Below are positions 26,006-34,770 of a stretch of 64,000 bases of DNA, piece by piece (the stretch's first letter is position 1; each line of letters opens with the position of its first letter). This DNA is from Streptomyces sp. NK15101 (GTDB lineage Bacteria > Actinomycetota > Actinomycetes > Streptomycetales > Streptomycetaceae), in contig NZ_JAINVG010000021.1 in NCBI RefSeq assembly GCF_020400725.1, positions 32,883 to 96,882 on the forward strand, in the 5' to 3' direction. Both the position numbers and the translations under genes were made by a program. A model generated the notes under the pieces. The model was given only the letters and a program-made list of their open reading frames with translations, was not told where the DNA came from and did no database searches.

Positions 26006-26989
26006 ATGACCCGGGATCAGAACCTGGGGGTGCCAGTGTCCAACGCCACCACGCTCGACCTGCCGTTTCCGCCTCGCCGCAACCCGAACCAGGCATCCGT
26101 CGCGCAGCGCCACCGGGACTGGCTCCTCCATCACGAGGGCCTTGCCGTCACCATCACCCTGCCGGCGTACGAGAAGTGGGACGTGCCCCGTCTCGCCGCG
26201 TTCACCAGCCCGGATTCCGCCGCCGACGACCTCGTCCTCGCCGCGGACCTGCTCGGCTTCTACTTCCTCTTCGACGACCGGTTCGACTCGGACCTCGGCC
26301 GGTCCCCGGCCCGAGTGGCCGAGATGTGCACCCGCCTGACGGGCCTTCTGCACGGGAACGGGCCCGAACCCGGCGACCGTACCGCCGTCGAGCAGGCCTT
26401 CGCCGACCTCTGGGAGCGCAGCGTGCGCGGCATGTCGGCCCGCTGGCTCGCCCGGTCCGCCTACAACTGGGAGTGGTACTTCGCCTGCCACCCCGCCGAG
26501 GCCGCCGGCCGGCTCACCGGGCGCCTTCCCGACCGGGAGAGCTATCTGGCGCTCCGCCGGGGCACGGCCGCCATGGAGACCCTCTTCGACATGGTCGAGC
26601 GGCTCAACCGGTTCGAGCTGCCGCAGGAAGTGCTGCATCACCCGGCCTTCCGACGGATGCGTCAACTGGCCGCCGACATACCGTCGTTCACCAACGACGT
26701 GCATTCGTACGCGCAGGAACTCGCCCGTGGCGACGTCGCCAACATGGTGATGATCGTCCGCGAGGAGCTCGGCAGCACCCCCGACGAGGCGGCCGCCGAG
26801 GTGATGCGCGAGGCACAGGCGATGGTCGACCGCTTCGTGGAGCTGTCGTCCGAAGTCCCCGAGATATGCGACCTCCTGGGCCTCGCCCCGGCCGCCCGGG
26901 AGGCGGCCCGCCGGTACGTCGACGGGCTCGCCACCTGGATAGCCGGCTACCACCGCTGGGAGATCGACACGGGCCGCTACACCCGCTGA
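26006..26989 (+). CDS. Class I sesquiterpene synthase
   Basis: Metal-dependent cyclase of a prenyl diphosphate, probably farnesyl diphosphate, in the cytoplasm; 327 residues. The acidic motif DDRFD is at 90-94, preceded by FYFLF. The NSE triad NDVHSYAQE is at 230-238, and GRY follows at the C-terminus (DTGRYTR). It resembles the pentalenene-synthase group in overall spacing (ARWLARSAYNWEWYF, NMVMIVREELG). Start ATG 26006 or GTG 26036 cannot be separated by ribosome sites. It stands alone: no P450, no prenyl synthase nearby. Product cannot be predicted. Confidence 0.9.
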   Translation: MTRDQNLGVPVSNATTLDLPFPPRRNPNQASVAQRHRDWLLHHEGLAVTITLPAYEKWDVPRLAAFTSPDSAADDLVLAADLLGFYFLFDDRFDSDLGRSPARVAEMCTRLTGLLHGNGPEPGDRTAVEQAFADLWERSVRGMSARWLARSAYNWEWYFACHPAEAAGRLTGRLPDRESYLALRRGTAAMETLFDMVERLNRFELPQEVLHHPAFRRMRQLAADIPSFTNDVHSYAQELARGDVANMVMIVREELGSTPDEAAAEVMREAQAMVDRFVELSSEVPEICDLLGLAPAAREAARRYVDGLATWIAGYHRWEIDTGRYTR

Positions 26990-27028
26990 ACCCCGTCCGT
27001 TCCGCCCCCCGTCCCCGTCTCCTCGCGC

Positions 27029-27952
27029 TCAGGGGACGAGGACGACCTTGCCGAGATTGCGCCGGGACTCGACGAGTTCATGGGCGCGCGCCGCTTCGGC
27101 GAGCGGGATCTCGGCGGAGACGCGGGGGCGGAGCGTGCGGTCGCGGTGGAGTTCCCACAGCTCGTCGAGCCAGCGCGCGTACACCTCGGGCTCGCCCCGG
27201 GCGATGGCCGCCATCTGGAAGCCGATGACCGAGGCGCCCCGGACCAGCAGCTCGTACGCGTCGATCGTGCCGCCGCCCGAGCTGAAGGCGACCAGGCGGC
27301 CGCCGGGAGCGAGGGCCCGCACGGCGGGGCCGAGGAGCTCTCCGCCGACCCCGTCGACGACGACGTCGACCGGATCGCCCCAGGACTCGTCCCCGTAGAG
27401 CACGACCTCGTCGGCGCCGAGGGCGCGCACGAACTCCGCCTTCTCCGCGCTGCCGACGGCCGCGACCACCCGGGAGGCCCCGCCCGCCCTGGCGTACTGC
27501 AGGGCGAGGGTGCCGACCGCACTGGCCGCCGCGGTGACCATGACGGCGTCGCCGGGGCGTGGCCGGCCGGCCTCGTAGGCGCCGCGCGCCACCAGTCCGC
27601 TGCGTACCAGGGCCACGGCGTCGACGGCCGTCGCCCGGTCGGGAACACGGGAGGCCATCGTCTGGTGGACGACGGACAGTTCGGCATAGGCGTGGGAGAA
27701 GCAGAGGCCGGTGACGCGGTCGCCCGCGGAGAAGCCCCTGACGCCCGCACCGACGGCGGCGACGACGCCGGCCACCTCACCGCCGAGCGGACCGGGTTCG
27801 GCGCCCTCGCGCACCTTCCGTACGGCGGGCAGCGTGACTCCGACCGCTTCGTTGCGGACCAGCAGCTCACCGGGGCCGGGTTCCGGGACGGGGGCCTCCT
27901 CGACGAAGAGGGCCTCGGGGCCGCCGGTCACCTCGTACCGGACACGACGCAT
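27029..27952 (-). CDS. Quinone-oxidoreductase-like NADPH-dependent dehydrogenase
   Basis: MDR superfamily enzyme of 307 residues without the zinc ligands of alcohol dehydrogenases. GroES-like part at 1-115 (PEPGPGELLVRNEAVGVTLPAV). Rossmann fold at about 115-250 with the nucleotide motif AAASAVGTLALQYARA (the Ala-rich variant of GxGxxG). It ends ESRRNLGKVVLVP, as in ZTA1/QorA-like proteins. ATG 27952 has GGAGGTG at ideal spacing. Divergent from the MarR gene at 28069, which probably represses it. Confidence 0.9.
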   Translation of the reverse strand: MRRVRYEVTGGPEALFVEEAPVPEPGPGELLVRNEAVGVTLPAVRKVREGAEPGPLGGEVAGVVAAVGAGVRGFSAGDRVTGLCFSHAYAELSVVHQTMASRVPDRATAVDAVALVRSGLVARGAYEAGRPRPGDAVMVTAAASAVGTLALQYARAGGASRVVAAVGSAEKAEFVRALGADEVVLYGDESWGDPVDVVVDGVGGELLGPAVRALAPGGRLVAFSSGGGTIDAYELLVRGASVIGFQMAAIARGEPEVYARWLDELWELHRDRTLRPRVSAEIPLAEAARAHELVESRRNLGKVVLVP

Positions 27953-27989
27953 GGACACCTCCAGGGGTGACACGGGCAGGGGTTTCGAA

Positions 27990-28049
27990 TTCATGGGGAG
28001 CCCCAACGAATCTCACCGTAGAGGAGAGACCATTGGGAAGTCCAATGAA
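27990..28049. promoter_or_regulatory. Two related operators and a leaderless promoter between the dehydrogenase and marR
   Basis: Site 1 (28031-28049) contains CATTGG-5 nt-CCAATG, a perfect palindrome followed by AA. Site 2 (27990-28010), TTC-ATGGGGAGCCCCAAC-GAA, is a degenerate copy of the same pattern. For the marR gene a -35-like TTGGGA (28033-28038) lies inside site 1, and the -10-like TAGCCT (28057-28062) is six bases from the ATG at 28069. Confidence 0.7.
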
Positions 28050-28068
28050 TTCGGGATAGCCTGTCCCC

Positions 28069-28512
28069 ATGGCCCCCACGGAAGACCCGCACGCCCTGGC
28101 GCACATCCAGTCCCTGCCGAGCTGGCTGCTCGGCCGTGTGGCGGCGCGCGGCCGGAGTCTGGTCGCCGAGGCGATCGCCGGGGAAGGACTGAAGCTCCCG
28201 CAGCACGCCGTGCTCGCGGCGGTGGCCGCGTACGGCCCGGTCGCCCAGGCGGACCTGGTGCGCAGGCTGGGCTTCGACGCGAAGGACGTGGTCCTCCTGC
28301 TCAACCACCTGGAGGAAGCCGGGCTCGCGCGACGGCAGCCCGACCCACGGGACCGCCGAAAGAACGCGGTGACGGTGACGCCGGAGGGCGTACGGACCCT
28401 GGAGCGGTGCGCGGAACTGGCCGAACGGGCCAACTCCACGCTTCTGGCGCCGCTCAGCGCGGCAGAGGCCCGGCAGCTGATGGAGCTGCTGACCCGGGTG
28501 CACGAGGCGTAG
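28069..28512 (+). CDS. MarR-family transcriptional regulator
   Basis: 147 residues with the MarR winged helix: YGPVAQADLVRRLGFDAKDVVLLLNHLEEAG (about residues 55-85) and the wing DPRDRRKNAVTVTPEG. Translation is probably leaderless (-10 box six bases upstream of the ATG, no ribosome site). Divergent from a quinone-oxidoreductase-like gene with shared palindromes, so it likely controls itself and that enzyme. Confidence 0.9.
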   Translation: MAPTEDPHALAHIQSLPSWLLGRVAARGRSLVAEAIAGEGLKLPQHAVLAAVAAYGPVAQADLVRRLGFDAKDVVLLLNHLEEAGLARRQPDPRDRRKNAVTVTPEGVRTLERCAELAERANSTLLAPLSAAEARQLMELLTRVHEA

Positions 28513-28518
28513 CCGCGG

Positions 28519-28550
28519 ACGGAACCGTTCCGTGACCCGCCCTGTACGAT
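28519..28550 (+). promoter_or_regulatory. Palindrome and -10 box upstream of the rph-like gene
   Basis: Perfect inverted repeat ACGGAAC-C-GTTCCGT (28519-28533) followed by a -10-like TACGAT (28545-28550), 40 bp before the ATG. It includes GGAAC, reminiscent of ECF-type -35 elements. The known rifamycin-associated 19-bp element was not found here. Confidence 0.4.
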
Positions 28551-28589
28551 CATGATCCTTTGTCGGGTGCCGAGTCGGGGGATCAAGGC

Positions 28590-31154
28590 ATGGACTTCGT
28601 GCTGCCGTTGAACGCTGCTGCCGCCACGCTGGAGACGGCGGGGGGCAAGGGAGCGGCTCTGTCCGAGCTCGCGCGCGGAGGGCTGCCGGTACCGGGCGGC
28701 TTCCACGTGTCGACCGCCGCGTACCAGGAGTTCGTCACCTCCACCGGCGTGGCCGACCGCATCCGTGCGGAACTCGCCGCCTCCGGACCGGACGACGGCC
28801 CGGAGGGGGGTGCGGGTGCCCGTATCCGGGCGCTATTCGAGGAGGGCCCGTTGCCCTCCGCCCTGGAACAGGCCGTCTCGAAGGCGTACGCGGAACTCGG
28901 CGACGGCGCGCGCACGGTCGCCGTACGCTCGTCGGCCACGGCGGAGGACCTGCCCGACCTGTCCTTCGCCGGCCAGCAGGACACCTACCTGAACGTCACC
29001 GGCGAGAGCGCCCTGCTGGCGGCGGTCCGACGCTGCTGGGCGTCCCTGTGGACCGACCGCGCCCTCGCGTATCGCACCCGGGCGGGCATCGCGCACGAGG
29101 ACGTCTCGCTCGCCGTGGTGGTGCAGGAGCTGGTGGCCGCCGATGCCGCCGGGGTGATGTTCACCGTCGACCCGCTCGGCGGGCGCGCCGACCGGCTCGT
29201 GGTCAACGCGGCCTGGGGACTGGGCGAAGCCGTCGTCAGCGGGCTGGTCACCCCGGACACCCTGGTGGTCGACCGGGCCGGCCTGACCGTCGTGGAGGAA
29301 CGCGTCGCCGTCAAGGAGGTGATGACCGTGCCGGCCTCCGGGGGCACCGCGGAGCGGCCGGTCCCCGCCGCCCTGCGCGAAGCCCCGGTCCTCACCGCCG
29401 CGGAGGCCGGTGAACTGGCCCGGCTCGGCCTCGCGATCGAGGAGCTGTACGGGGAGCCGCGCGACGTCGAGTGGGCGCGCGAGGCCGGTTCCTTCCGCAT
29501 CCTCCAGGCCCGGCCGATCACCACCGTCGCGGCGCCCCGGCCCGAGGTGTGGAACGACAGCCTCGGCACCGACTCCCTGTGGACGAGCGCCAACCTGGGT
29601 GAGGCCGTCCCGGACGTGATGACGCCCGCGACCTGGTCGTTCGTGAAGGCGTTCATGGGCGACGTCATGGTCGGCGCCAGTCTGGAGGGCCGCCCGATGT
29701 ACGGGAACATCGGCGGCCGCTTCTACATGAACCTCAGCGTCACGGCCACCCTGGCGGCCGCGTTCGGGCAGGGCCGGAAGTTCGCCCGGGCCAACGAGCT
29801 GGTGTTCGGGCGCCTTCCGGAGGGCGTGGTGATTCCGCTGCTGCCCGCGTCCAGGCTCCGGGTCTGGCGGGACACCCTCGGCGAGGCGTTCGCGGTGATG
29901 AGCCGCATTCGCGCGAACGGAAAGCAGCTGCCGGCGTTCCTGGAGGAGGCGCCCGCACGCTGCGAGGCACTGCGGGCCCGCGTCGCCGCGGCCGGGACCG
30001 GGGAAGAGCTGTCGGCTCTGTGGGAGTCGGAGGTGGCCCCGTACTTCCGCCGCTGCTGCCACATGCTCCAGGCCGCCACCCGCCAGGGCGGCGACACCCT
30101 CGTCAAGGTGCGCGGCACCCTGGAGTCCCTGGTGGGCGAAGAGGACGCCGACCTGATGACCACGGGACTCGGCGACGGGGGCCGACTGGCCAGCATGGGA
30201 CCGCTGCTCGGCCTGGAACGGCTCGCCCGCGGCGAGACCGACCGCGACACCTACACCCGTGCGTACGGCCACCGGGGCCCGCACGAGTTCGAGGTGTCCC
30301 TCCCGCGGCCCGCCGAGGACGCGGACTGGCTCGACCGGCAGCTCGCCGCACTCGGCACGGTCGAAGAGGACGCCGCACTGCGTCTCGCACGGCAGACCGC
30401 GGCCCGTGCGGCGGCCTGGGACCGCCTGGCCGCGGAGCACCCCCGGCGGGTGGCGGGGATACGCGCCGCGGTGGACGCCTGGGCGGCCTCGGCACGCCTG
30501 CGGGAAGCCGCCCGCACCGAGATCGCCCGCGTCTTCTGGCTGCTGCGCACGTTCGTCCTGCGCGCCGGCGAGGTCAGCGGGGCGGGAGAGGAACTGTTCT
30601 TCCTGTCCCGCGAGGAGATCCTCACCGTGCTCGGCGGCGACCGGACCCCGCTCGCCGCGGTGCCGGCCCGCCGCGCCGCGTACGAGACCTACCGCGCGCT
30701 CCCCGTCTACCCGACCCTGATCCGGGGCGAGTTCGACCCGGCGGCCTGGGCCGCCGACCCGAACCGGCGGGCCGACCTGTTCGACGCGCAGGACACGACG
30801 CCCGCCTCGGACACGGTCTCGGGCTCGCCCGCCTCCGCCGGTGTGGTGGAGGGCGTCGCCCGGGTCGTCGCCGGTGTCGAGGAGGGCGAGGCCGTCCGGC
30901 CGGGCGAGATCCTGGTGACCACGGTGACGAACATCGGCTGGACGCCCCTGTTCACGCGGATCTCGGCGATCGTGACGGACGTCGGCGCGAACCTCTCGCA
31001 CGCCTCGATCGTGGCCCGGGAGCTCGGCATTCCGGCCGTGGTCGGATGTGGCGACGCCACGACCCGGATCCGGTCGGGGGACAGGATCCGCGTGGACGGC
31101 GGCCGCGGGACGGTGGACGTCCTGGAGCCGGCGACGGCCCCCGGGCCCGCCTGA
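28590..31154 (+). CDS. PEP-synthase-like phosphotransferase, candidate rifampin phosphotransferase
   Basis: 854 residues with the three-part layout of rifampin phosphotransferases: ATP-grasp domain 1-310 (GGKGAALSELARGGLPVPGGF at the start, VRSSATAEDLP, ILQARPITT at its end), a middle substrate-binding region (about 320-745), and the swivelling phosphohistidine domain (about 770-850) with H804 in GANLSHASIVARELGIP. Length fits Rph (about 860). Known Rph enzymes phosphorylate rifamycins using ATP; other members of the family have unknown substrates, so the role is inferred. GGGGGATC precedes ATG 28590. The ZapE-like gene follows after 52 bp. Confidence 0.75.
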   Translation: MDFVLPLNAAAATLETAGGKGAALSELARGGLPVPGGFHVSTAAYQEFVTSTGVADRIRAELAASGPDDGPEGGAGARIRALFEEGPLPSALEQAVSKAYAELGDGARTVAVRSSATAEDLPDLSFAGQQDTYLNVTGESALLAAVRRCWASLWTDRALAYRTRAGIAHEDVSLAVVVQELVAADAAGVMFTVDPLGGRADRLVVNAAWGLGEAVVSGLVTPDTLVVDRAGLTVVEERVAVKEVMTVPASGGTAERPVPAALREAPVLTAAEAGELARLGLAIEELYGEPRDVEWAREAGSFRILQARPITTVAAPRPEVWNDSLGTDSLWTSANLGEAVPDVMTPATWSFVKAFMGDVMVGASLEGRPMYGNIGGRFYMNLSVTATLAAAFGQGRKFARANELVFGRLPEGVVIPLLPASRLRVWRDTLGEAFAVMSRIRANGKQLPAFLEEAPARCEALRARVAAAGTGEELSALWESEVAPYFRRCCHMLQAATRQGGDTLVKVRGTLESLVGEEDADLMTTGLGDGGRLASMGPLLGLERLARGETDRDTYTRAYGHRGPHEFEVSLPRPAEDADWLDRQLAALGTVEEDAALRLARQTAARAAAWDRLAAEHPRRVAGIRAAVDAWAASARLREAARTEIARVFWLLRTFVLRAGEVSGAGEELFFLSREEILTVLGGDRTPLAAVPARRAAYETYRALPVYPTLIRGEFDPAAWAADPNRRADLFDAQDTTPASDTVSGSPASAGVVEGVARVVAGVEEGEAVRPGEILVTTVTNIGWTPLFTRISAIVTDVGANLSHASIVARELGIPAVVGCGDATTRIRSGDRIRVDGGRGTVDVLEPATAPGPA

Positions 31155-31206
31155 TCCCCCTGCCCATGCCCTGACGGATCCCCCGCACGAACGGACGAAT
31201 CGACCG

Positions 31207-32295
31207 GTGTCCCAACACGCCCAGGCCATGCGCCGCCATTTCCACGAGGCCGCCGCGCGGCGCGGCTTCTCGGTCGCCCCGGCCCAGGAGGCCGCCGTCG
31301 ACCGCTTGGCCCGCCTGGCGGCCGAACTCGCCCGGCCGGCCTGGACCTTCCCCGGGCCGCCCCGCGACCTGTACGTCTGGGGCCCGGTGGGCCGGGGGAA
31401 GAGCTGGCTGGTGGACACCTTCTACGAAGGGCTGCCCACGCCGCGCAAACGCCGCCTGCACTTCCACGACTTCTTCCGCCGACTGCACGACGGGGCGACC
31501 TGGCCGGGCGCCCGCCACGACGGGCAGAGCGCCGTCGACAGCGCCCTCGACGAGCTGATCGGCGACAGCCGGGTCCTGGTCTTCGACGAGTTCCACGCGC
31601 ACGACGCGGGCGACGCGATGCTGATCGCACGCCTCTTCCGCACGCTGCTGGACCGCCGGATCACCCTGGTCACCACCTCCAACTACCCGCCCGCCGGGCT
31701 GATGCCGGACCCGCTCTACCACCACTTGTTCGAGCCCACCATCAAGCTCATAGAGGAGCGGATGGACGTCCTGGACGTCACGGGTCCGGTGGACTTCCGC
31801 CGCGTCGCGGTGCCCGCGGCGACGGACGGCGGCCGCCGCTTCGCGACGGGCCTGTGCGTGCCCCCGGGTGATGCCGCCCTGGAGGCGCTCGGCCTCACCG
31901 TCCCTGCGGCCGCGGAGGCCACCACCGTCCAGGCCCACCTGCGGGAGCTCCCGGCCCGCGCGGTGCGCGGCGAACTCGTCTGGTTCGGCTTCGACGCGCT
32001 CTGCGAGAAGGCGACGGCGGTGCCCGACTACCTGGCCCTCGCCGAACGGTTCGCCACCCTGGTCCTGGACGGCGTGCCCCCGCTGGCCGAGGTCTCCGCG
32101 GACGGGCGGCAGCGGTTCGCGAACCTCGTCGACGTCGCCTGCGACCGGGACGTCCGACTCCTCCTCATCGGTTCCGACCCGCTCGCCGCCCTTCCCGCCG
32201 GTCGGGCCCTGACCCGCGACCTGGACCGCACGGCCAGCCGGCTCGCGATGCTCCGGCGGGCGGACCGATCCCTTCGGCCCGGACAACGGCCCTGA
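31207..32295 (+). CDS. ZapE/AFG1-family ATPase
   Basis: 362-residue P-loop ATPase. Walker A GPVGRGKS at 59-66, Walker B LVFDEFH with D127/E128, and the family stretch LHFHDFFRRLH, TTSNYPPAGL and LFEPTIKLIEERMDVLDV. ZapE binds FtsZ in E. coli; the role in actinomycetes is not settled. GTG 31207 is chosen; ATG 31228 is possible. Probably in one transcript with the rph-like gene. Confidence 0.88.
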   Translation: MSQHAQAMRRHFHEAAARRGFSVAPAQEAAVDRLARLAAELARPAWTFPGPPRDLYVWGPVGRGKSWLVDTFYEGLPTPRKRRLHFHDFFRRLHDGATWPGARHDGQSAVDSALDELIGDSRVLVFDEFHAHDAGDAMLIARLFRTLLDRRITLVTTSNYPPAGLMPDPLYHHLFEPTIKLIEERMDVLDVTGPVDFRRVAVPAATDGGRRFATGLCVPPGDAALEALGLTVPAAAEATTVQAHLRELPARAVRGELVWFGFDALCEKATAVPDYLALAERFATLVLDGVPPLAEVSADGRQRFANLVDVACDRDVRLLLIGSDPLAALPAGRALTRDLDRTASRLAMLRRADRSLRPGQRP

Positions 32296-32390
32296 TCCGT
32301 CCGGGCCGACTGTGGCCTCGGGAGTCCCGGCATGGCGCCCGGACGAACAGCGTGGAGTCCTCCGCGGCTCCGGACGGCGCGTCGGCGGCT

Positions 32391-32474
32391 CCGGCCGTGG
32401 CAGGCCCGCAGGCCGGGATCTCCCGGTGCCGTGACCGTGAACGCGAGCGGACGGCCCCGGCCGTGGCAGGCCCG
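32391..32474. repeat. Direct 18-bp repeat in a gene-free gap
   Basis: CCGGCCGTGGCAGGCCCG occurs at 32391-32408 and again at 32457-32474, 66 bp apart. The gap 32296-32602 has no convincing gene. Confidence 0.6.
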
Positions 32475-32602
32475 GTGGATCCTGCCGGGCGGAGCGGTCG
32501 ACGCCCACGACCCGCCGGTCCGTTCGCGCCGGCGCGCCACGAGCCGACCGACGAGCCGACGGCTTTGCGGGCGCGTCCTGGAGTCGGCCCGCCGGGCAGG
32601 CC

Positions 32603-33175
32603 CTACGCGGGGCCGACGGTGATGAGGTGCTCGGCCAGGGCGCGGGCCGCGGCGGCGGGCTCGGCGCCTGGGCGGGTCGCGCCGGCGGCGAGGAGACCGT
32701 CGACGAGGATGAGCAGCTGGTCGGCGGCGAAGTCGGGCCGCGGGTGCCCGAGGGCGGCGAACTCGTCCGTGAACAGGCCCCGGAGAGTGCGCCGGTACTC
32801 CCTGGTGACCTCGTGGCCGGGGTGCTCCGGGTCCGTGAGCGCGAGGTCGGCGGCGAGGTAGCGGCAGCCGTGGAAGTCCGGGTCGGCGGCGATGCGGCCG
32901 AGCCGGTCGACGACCGCGAGGAGCCGGGCCCGGGGGTCGTCCCCCGCCGCGTCCATGGTGGAGCGGTACCGCTCCACGTCCTCGGCGGTGCTGCGGCGCA
33001 GCACCTCGGCGATGAGACCGTCCTTGCCGCCGAAGTGCTCGTACAGCGAGCGGCGGGCGACGCCGGCTTCCTTGAGCAGGGCGTCCACGCCGACGCCGAC
33101 GCCCTGACGGTAGGTCAACTCCTGGGCGGCGAGCAGGAGTCGCTCGCGGGGGCCCGGCTTCACGGAAGTGCTCAT
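32603..33175 (-). CDS. TetR-family transcriptional repressor
   Basis: 190 residues. TetR_N helix-turn-helix at about 9-56: RERLLLAAQELTYRQGVGVGVDALLKEAGVARRSLYEHFGGKDGLIAEVL (in parts; recognition helix VARRSLYEHF). C-terminal ligand domain of the LmrA/YxaF type (DPDFHGCRYLAADLAL). ATG 33175 sits six bases after a -10-like CAGAAT with -35 TTGATC at 17 bp, so it looks leaderless. Divergent from a SnoaL/dehydrogenase operon with TAGACCG-type operators between. Confidence 0.93.
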   Translation of the reverse strand: MSTSVKPGPRERLLLAAQELTYRQGVGVGVDALLKEAGVARRSLYEHFGGKDGLIAEVLRRSTAEDVERYRSTMDAAGDDPRARLLAVVDRLGRIAADPDFHGCRYLAADLALTDPEHPGHEVTREYRRTLRGLFTDEFAALGHPRPDFAADQLLILVDGLLAAGATRPGAEPAAAARALAEHLITVGPA

Positions 33176-33181
33176 GGGGCG

Positions 33182-33247
33182 ATTCTGCAGCACTTGACAC
33201 GGTAGATCAACCGGTCTATCTATATGCCTCGTAGACCGAACGGTCTA
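33182..33247. promoter_or_regulatory. Divergent promoters with two TetR operators
   Basis: Plus strand: -35 TTGACA (33194-33199), 17 bp, -10 TATCTA (33217-33222). Minus strand: -35 TTGATC (33205-33210), 17 bp, -10 CAGAAT (33182-33187). Operator 1, TAGATCAACCGGTCTA (33203-33218), overlaps both -35 regions. Operator 2, TAGACCG-AA-CGGTCTA (33232-33247), a perfect palindrome, lies just after the plus-strand start point. The motif matches LmrA/QacR-like sites. Confidence 0.85.
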
Positions 33248-33266
33248 TCTCTTTCCAGGAGGCGTC

Positions 33267-33662
33267 ATGTCCGTACGCACCACCGCCGAAGTCATCGCCC
33301 GTTTCAACCGGGCGTTCACCGACCGCGAGGCCGGCCTCCTGGCCGACCTGATCGCCGAGGACTGCGTCATGGAGAGCGTCCAGCCCGCGCCGCGCGGGGA
33401 ACGTGTCTCCGGACGCGAAGCCTGTACGGAGTGGTGGACCGCCCTCGTCGACGACGACGCCGTGCGGTTCGCCCCGCAGGAGGTCATCGTGGCCGGCGAC
33501 CGCGCGACGATCGTGTGGACCTACCGCTTCGGCGACGGCCCCGACCAGTGGGTACAGGGCGTCAACGTGATGCGCGTGACGGACGGCCGGATCGTCGAGG
33601 CGCTCGGCTTCGCCAAGACGGCCGGGGAGATCCGACCGGCCGCCGAGTCCGACGCCGCGTGA
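33267..33662 (+). CDS. SnoaL-like/NTF2-fold protein
   Basis: 131 residues of the alpha+beta barrel fold shared by ketosteroid isomerases and SnoaL polyketide cyclases. The opening AEVIARFNRAFTDREAGLLADLIAEDCVMESV and the later DRATIVWTYRFGDG plus VNVMRVTDGRIVEALGFAKT are typical. CAGGAGGCGTC before ATG 33267 is a strong ribosome site. First gene of the TetR-controlled unit; reaction unknown. Confidence 0.85.
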   Translation: MSVRTTAEVIARFNRAFTDREAGLLADLIAEDCVMESVQPAPRGERVSGREACTEWWTALVDDDAVRFAPQEVIVAGDRATIVWTYRFGDGPDQWVQGVNVMRVTDGRIVEALGFAKTAGEIRPAAESDAA

Positions 33663-33742
33663 GGCCCGGCCCGGGTCACCCGGCCCCTGCCCCGGTCACC
33701 CGTTCCCCCCGCACCACCCACGTCTCACGAAGGGCACGACCG

Positions 33743-34753
33743 ATGCGGAGCTATCACCTGTCACACAGCGGGGCCGGGCTCTCCGGACTCGGCGTCCGCG
33801 AGCACGACGTCCCCGCGCCCGGCCCCGGCCAGGCCCTGGTGGCGGTGCGTGCGACGTCCCTGAGCTTCCGCGAGCTCATGGTGCTCGACGGGACCTACGT
33901 CCTTCCGGTCAAGCCGGACGTCGTCCCCGTCTCGGACGGGGCCGGCGAGGTGGTCGCGGTCGGGCCGGGCGCCGACTCGGTACGCCTCGGGGACCGCGTC
34001 GCCGCCACGCTCTTCCCGTCCTGGCAGGACGGCCCGTTCGCCGTCGAGCACGTCGCGCAGCGCGGCGGCTCCCTGGACGGCATGCTCACCGAGTTCGCCC
34101 TGGTCGACGCGGACTCGCTCGTGACCGTCCCCGCGCACCTGACGTACACGGAGGCCGCCACCCTGCCCTGTGTGGCGGTCACGGCGTGGAACGCGCTGAC
34201 CGGCGACGGAGCGGGGGTCCGTCCCGGCGACACCGTCGTCGTGCAGGGCTCCGGCGGCGTGTCCCTCTTCGCGCTCCAGTTCGCCAGGGCGCTCGGCGCG
34301 CGCGTGATCGCCACGACCGGCAGTCCCGCCAAGGCCGCACGCCTGCGCGAGCTCGGCGCCGACGCCGTCGTCGACCACTCGGCCGACCCCGACTGGGCCG
34401 GCGCGGTCCGCTCCCTCACCGGAGGGCGGGGAGCCGACCGCATCGTCGACGTCGCCGGCCTCCTCCACGAGTCCGTCCGCGCCATCGCCCTGGCGGGCAC
34501 CATCGCGTGCGTCGGCTTCATGGGCAGGACCGCCCCGCCGCTCGATCCGCACGCCCTCTTCGCCTCCGGCGCCACCGTCCGCAGCGTGGCGGTCGGCAGC
34601 CGCGCCCAGTTCACCGACATGAACGCCCTGATCGAGGCGCACGGCCTGCGGCCGGTCGTCGACCGCGTCTTCCCCTTCGACGAGGCCGTCGACGCCTACC
34701 GGTACTACGCCGGCGGCACGGCCTTCGGCAAAGTGGTCATCAGCCACTCCTGA
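33743..34753 (+). CDS. NAD(P)-dependent alcohol dehydrogenase-like protein (MDR)
   Basis: 336 residues. GroES-like domain with PGPGQALVAVRATSLSFRELMVLDG, then a Rossmann fold with VVQGSGGVSLFALQFARALGA (GxGGV). It resembles zinc-dependent-dehydrogenase relatives but lacks the structural-zinc cysteine cluster, so it is probably a zinc-free quinone reductase or reductase of unsaturated carbonyls. AAGGGC precedes ATG 33743. Likely co-transcribed with the SnoaL-like gene and controlled by the TetR repressor. Confidence 0.9.
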   Translation: MRSYHLSHSGAGLSGLGVREHDVPAPGPGQALVAVRATSLSFRELMVLDGTYVLPVKPDVVPVSDGAGEVVAVGPGADSVRLGDRVAATLFPSWQDGPFAVEHVAQRGGSLDGMLTEFALVDADSLVTVPAHLTYTEAATLPCVAVTAWNALTGDGAGVRPGDTVVVQGSGGVSLFALQFARALGARVIATTGSPAKAARLRELGADAVVDHSADPDWAGAVRSLTGGRGADRIVDVAGLLHESVRAIALAGTIACVGFMGRTAPPLDPHALFASGATVRSVAVGSRAQFTDMNALIEAHGLRPVVDRVFPFDEAVDAYRYYAGGTAFGKVVISHS

Positions 34754-34770
34754 CCCCGGAGCCGCACCGC

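Noticed and set aside
32296..32602. Open frames in the gap between the ZapE-like and TetR genes
   Set aside because: Arg/Pro-rich with no ribosome site or domain; the gap holds only a direct repeat.
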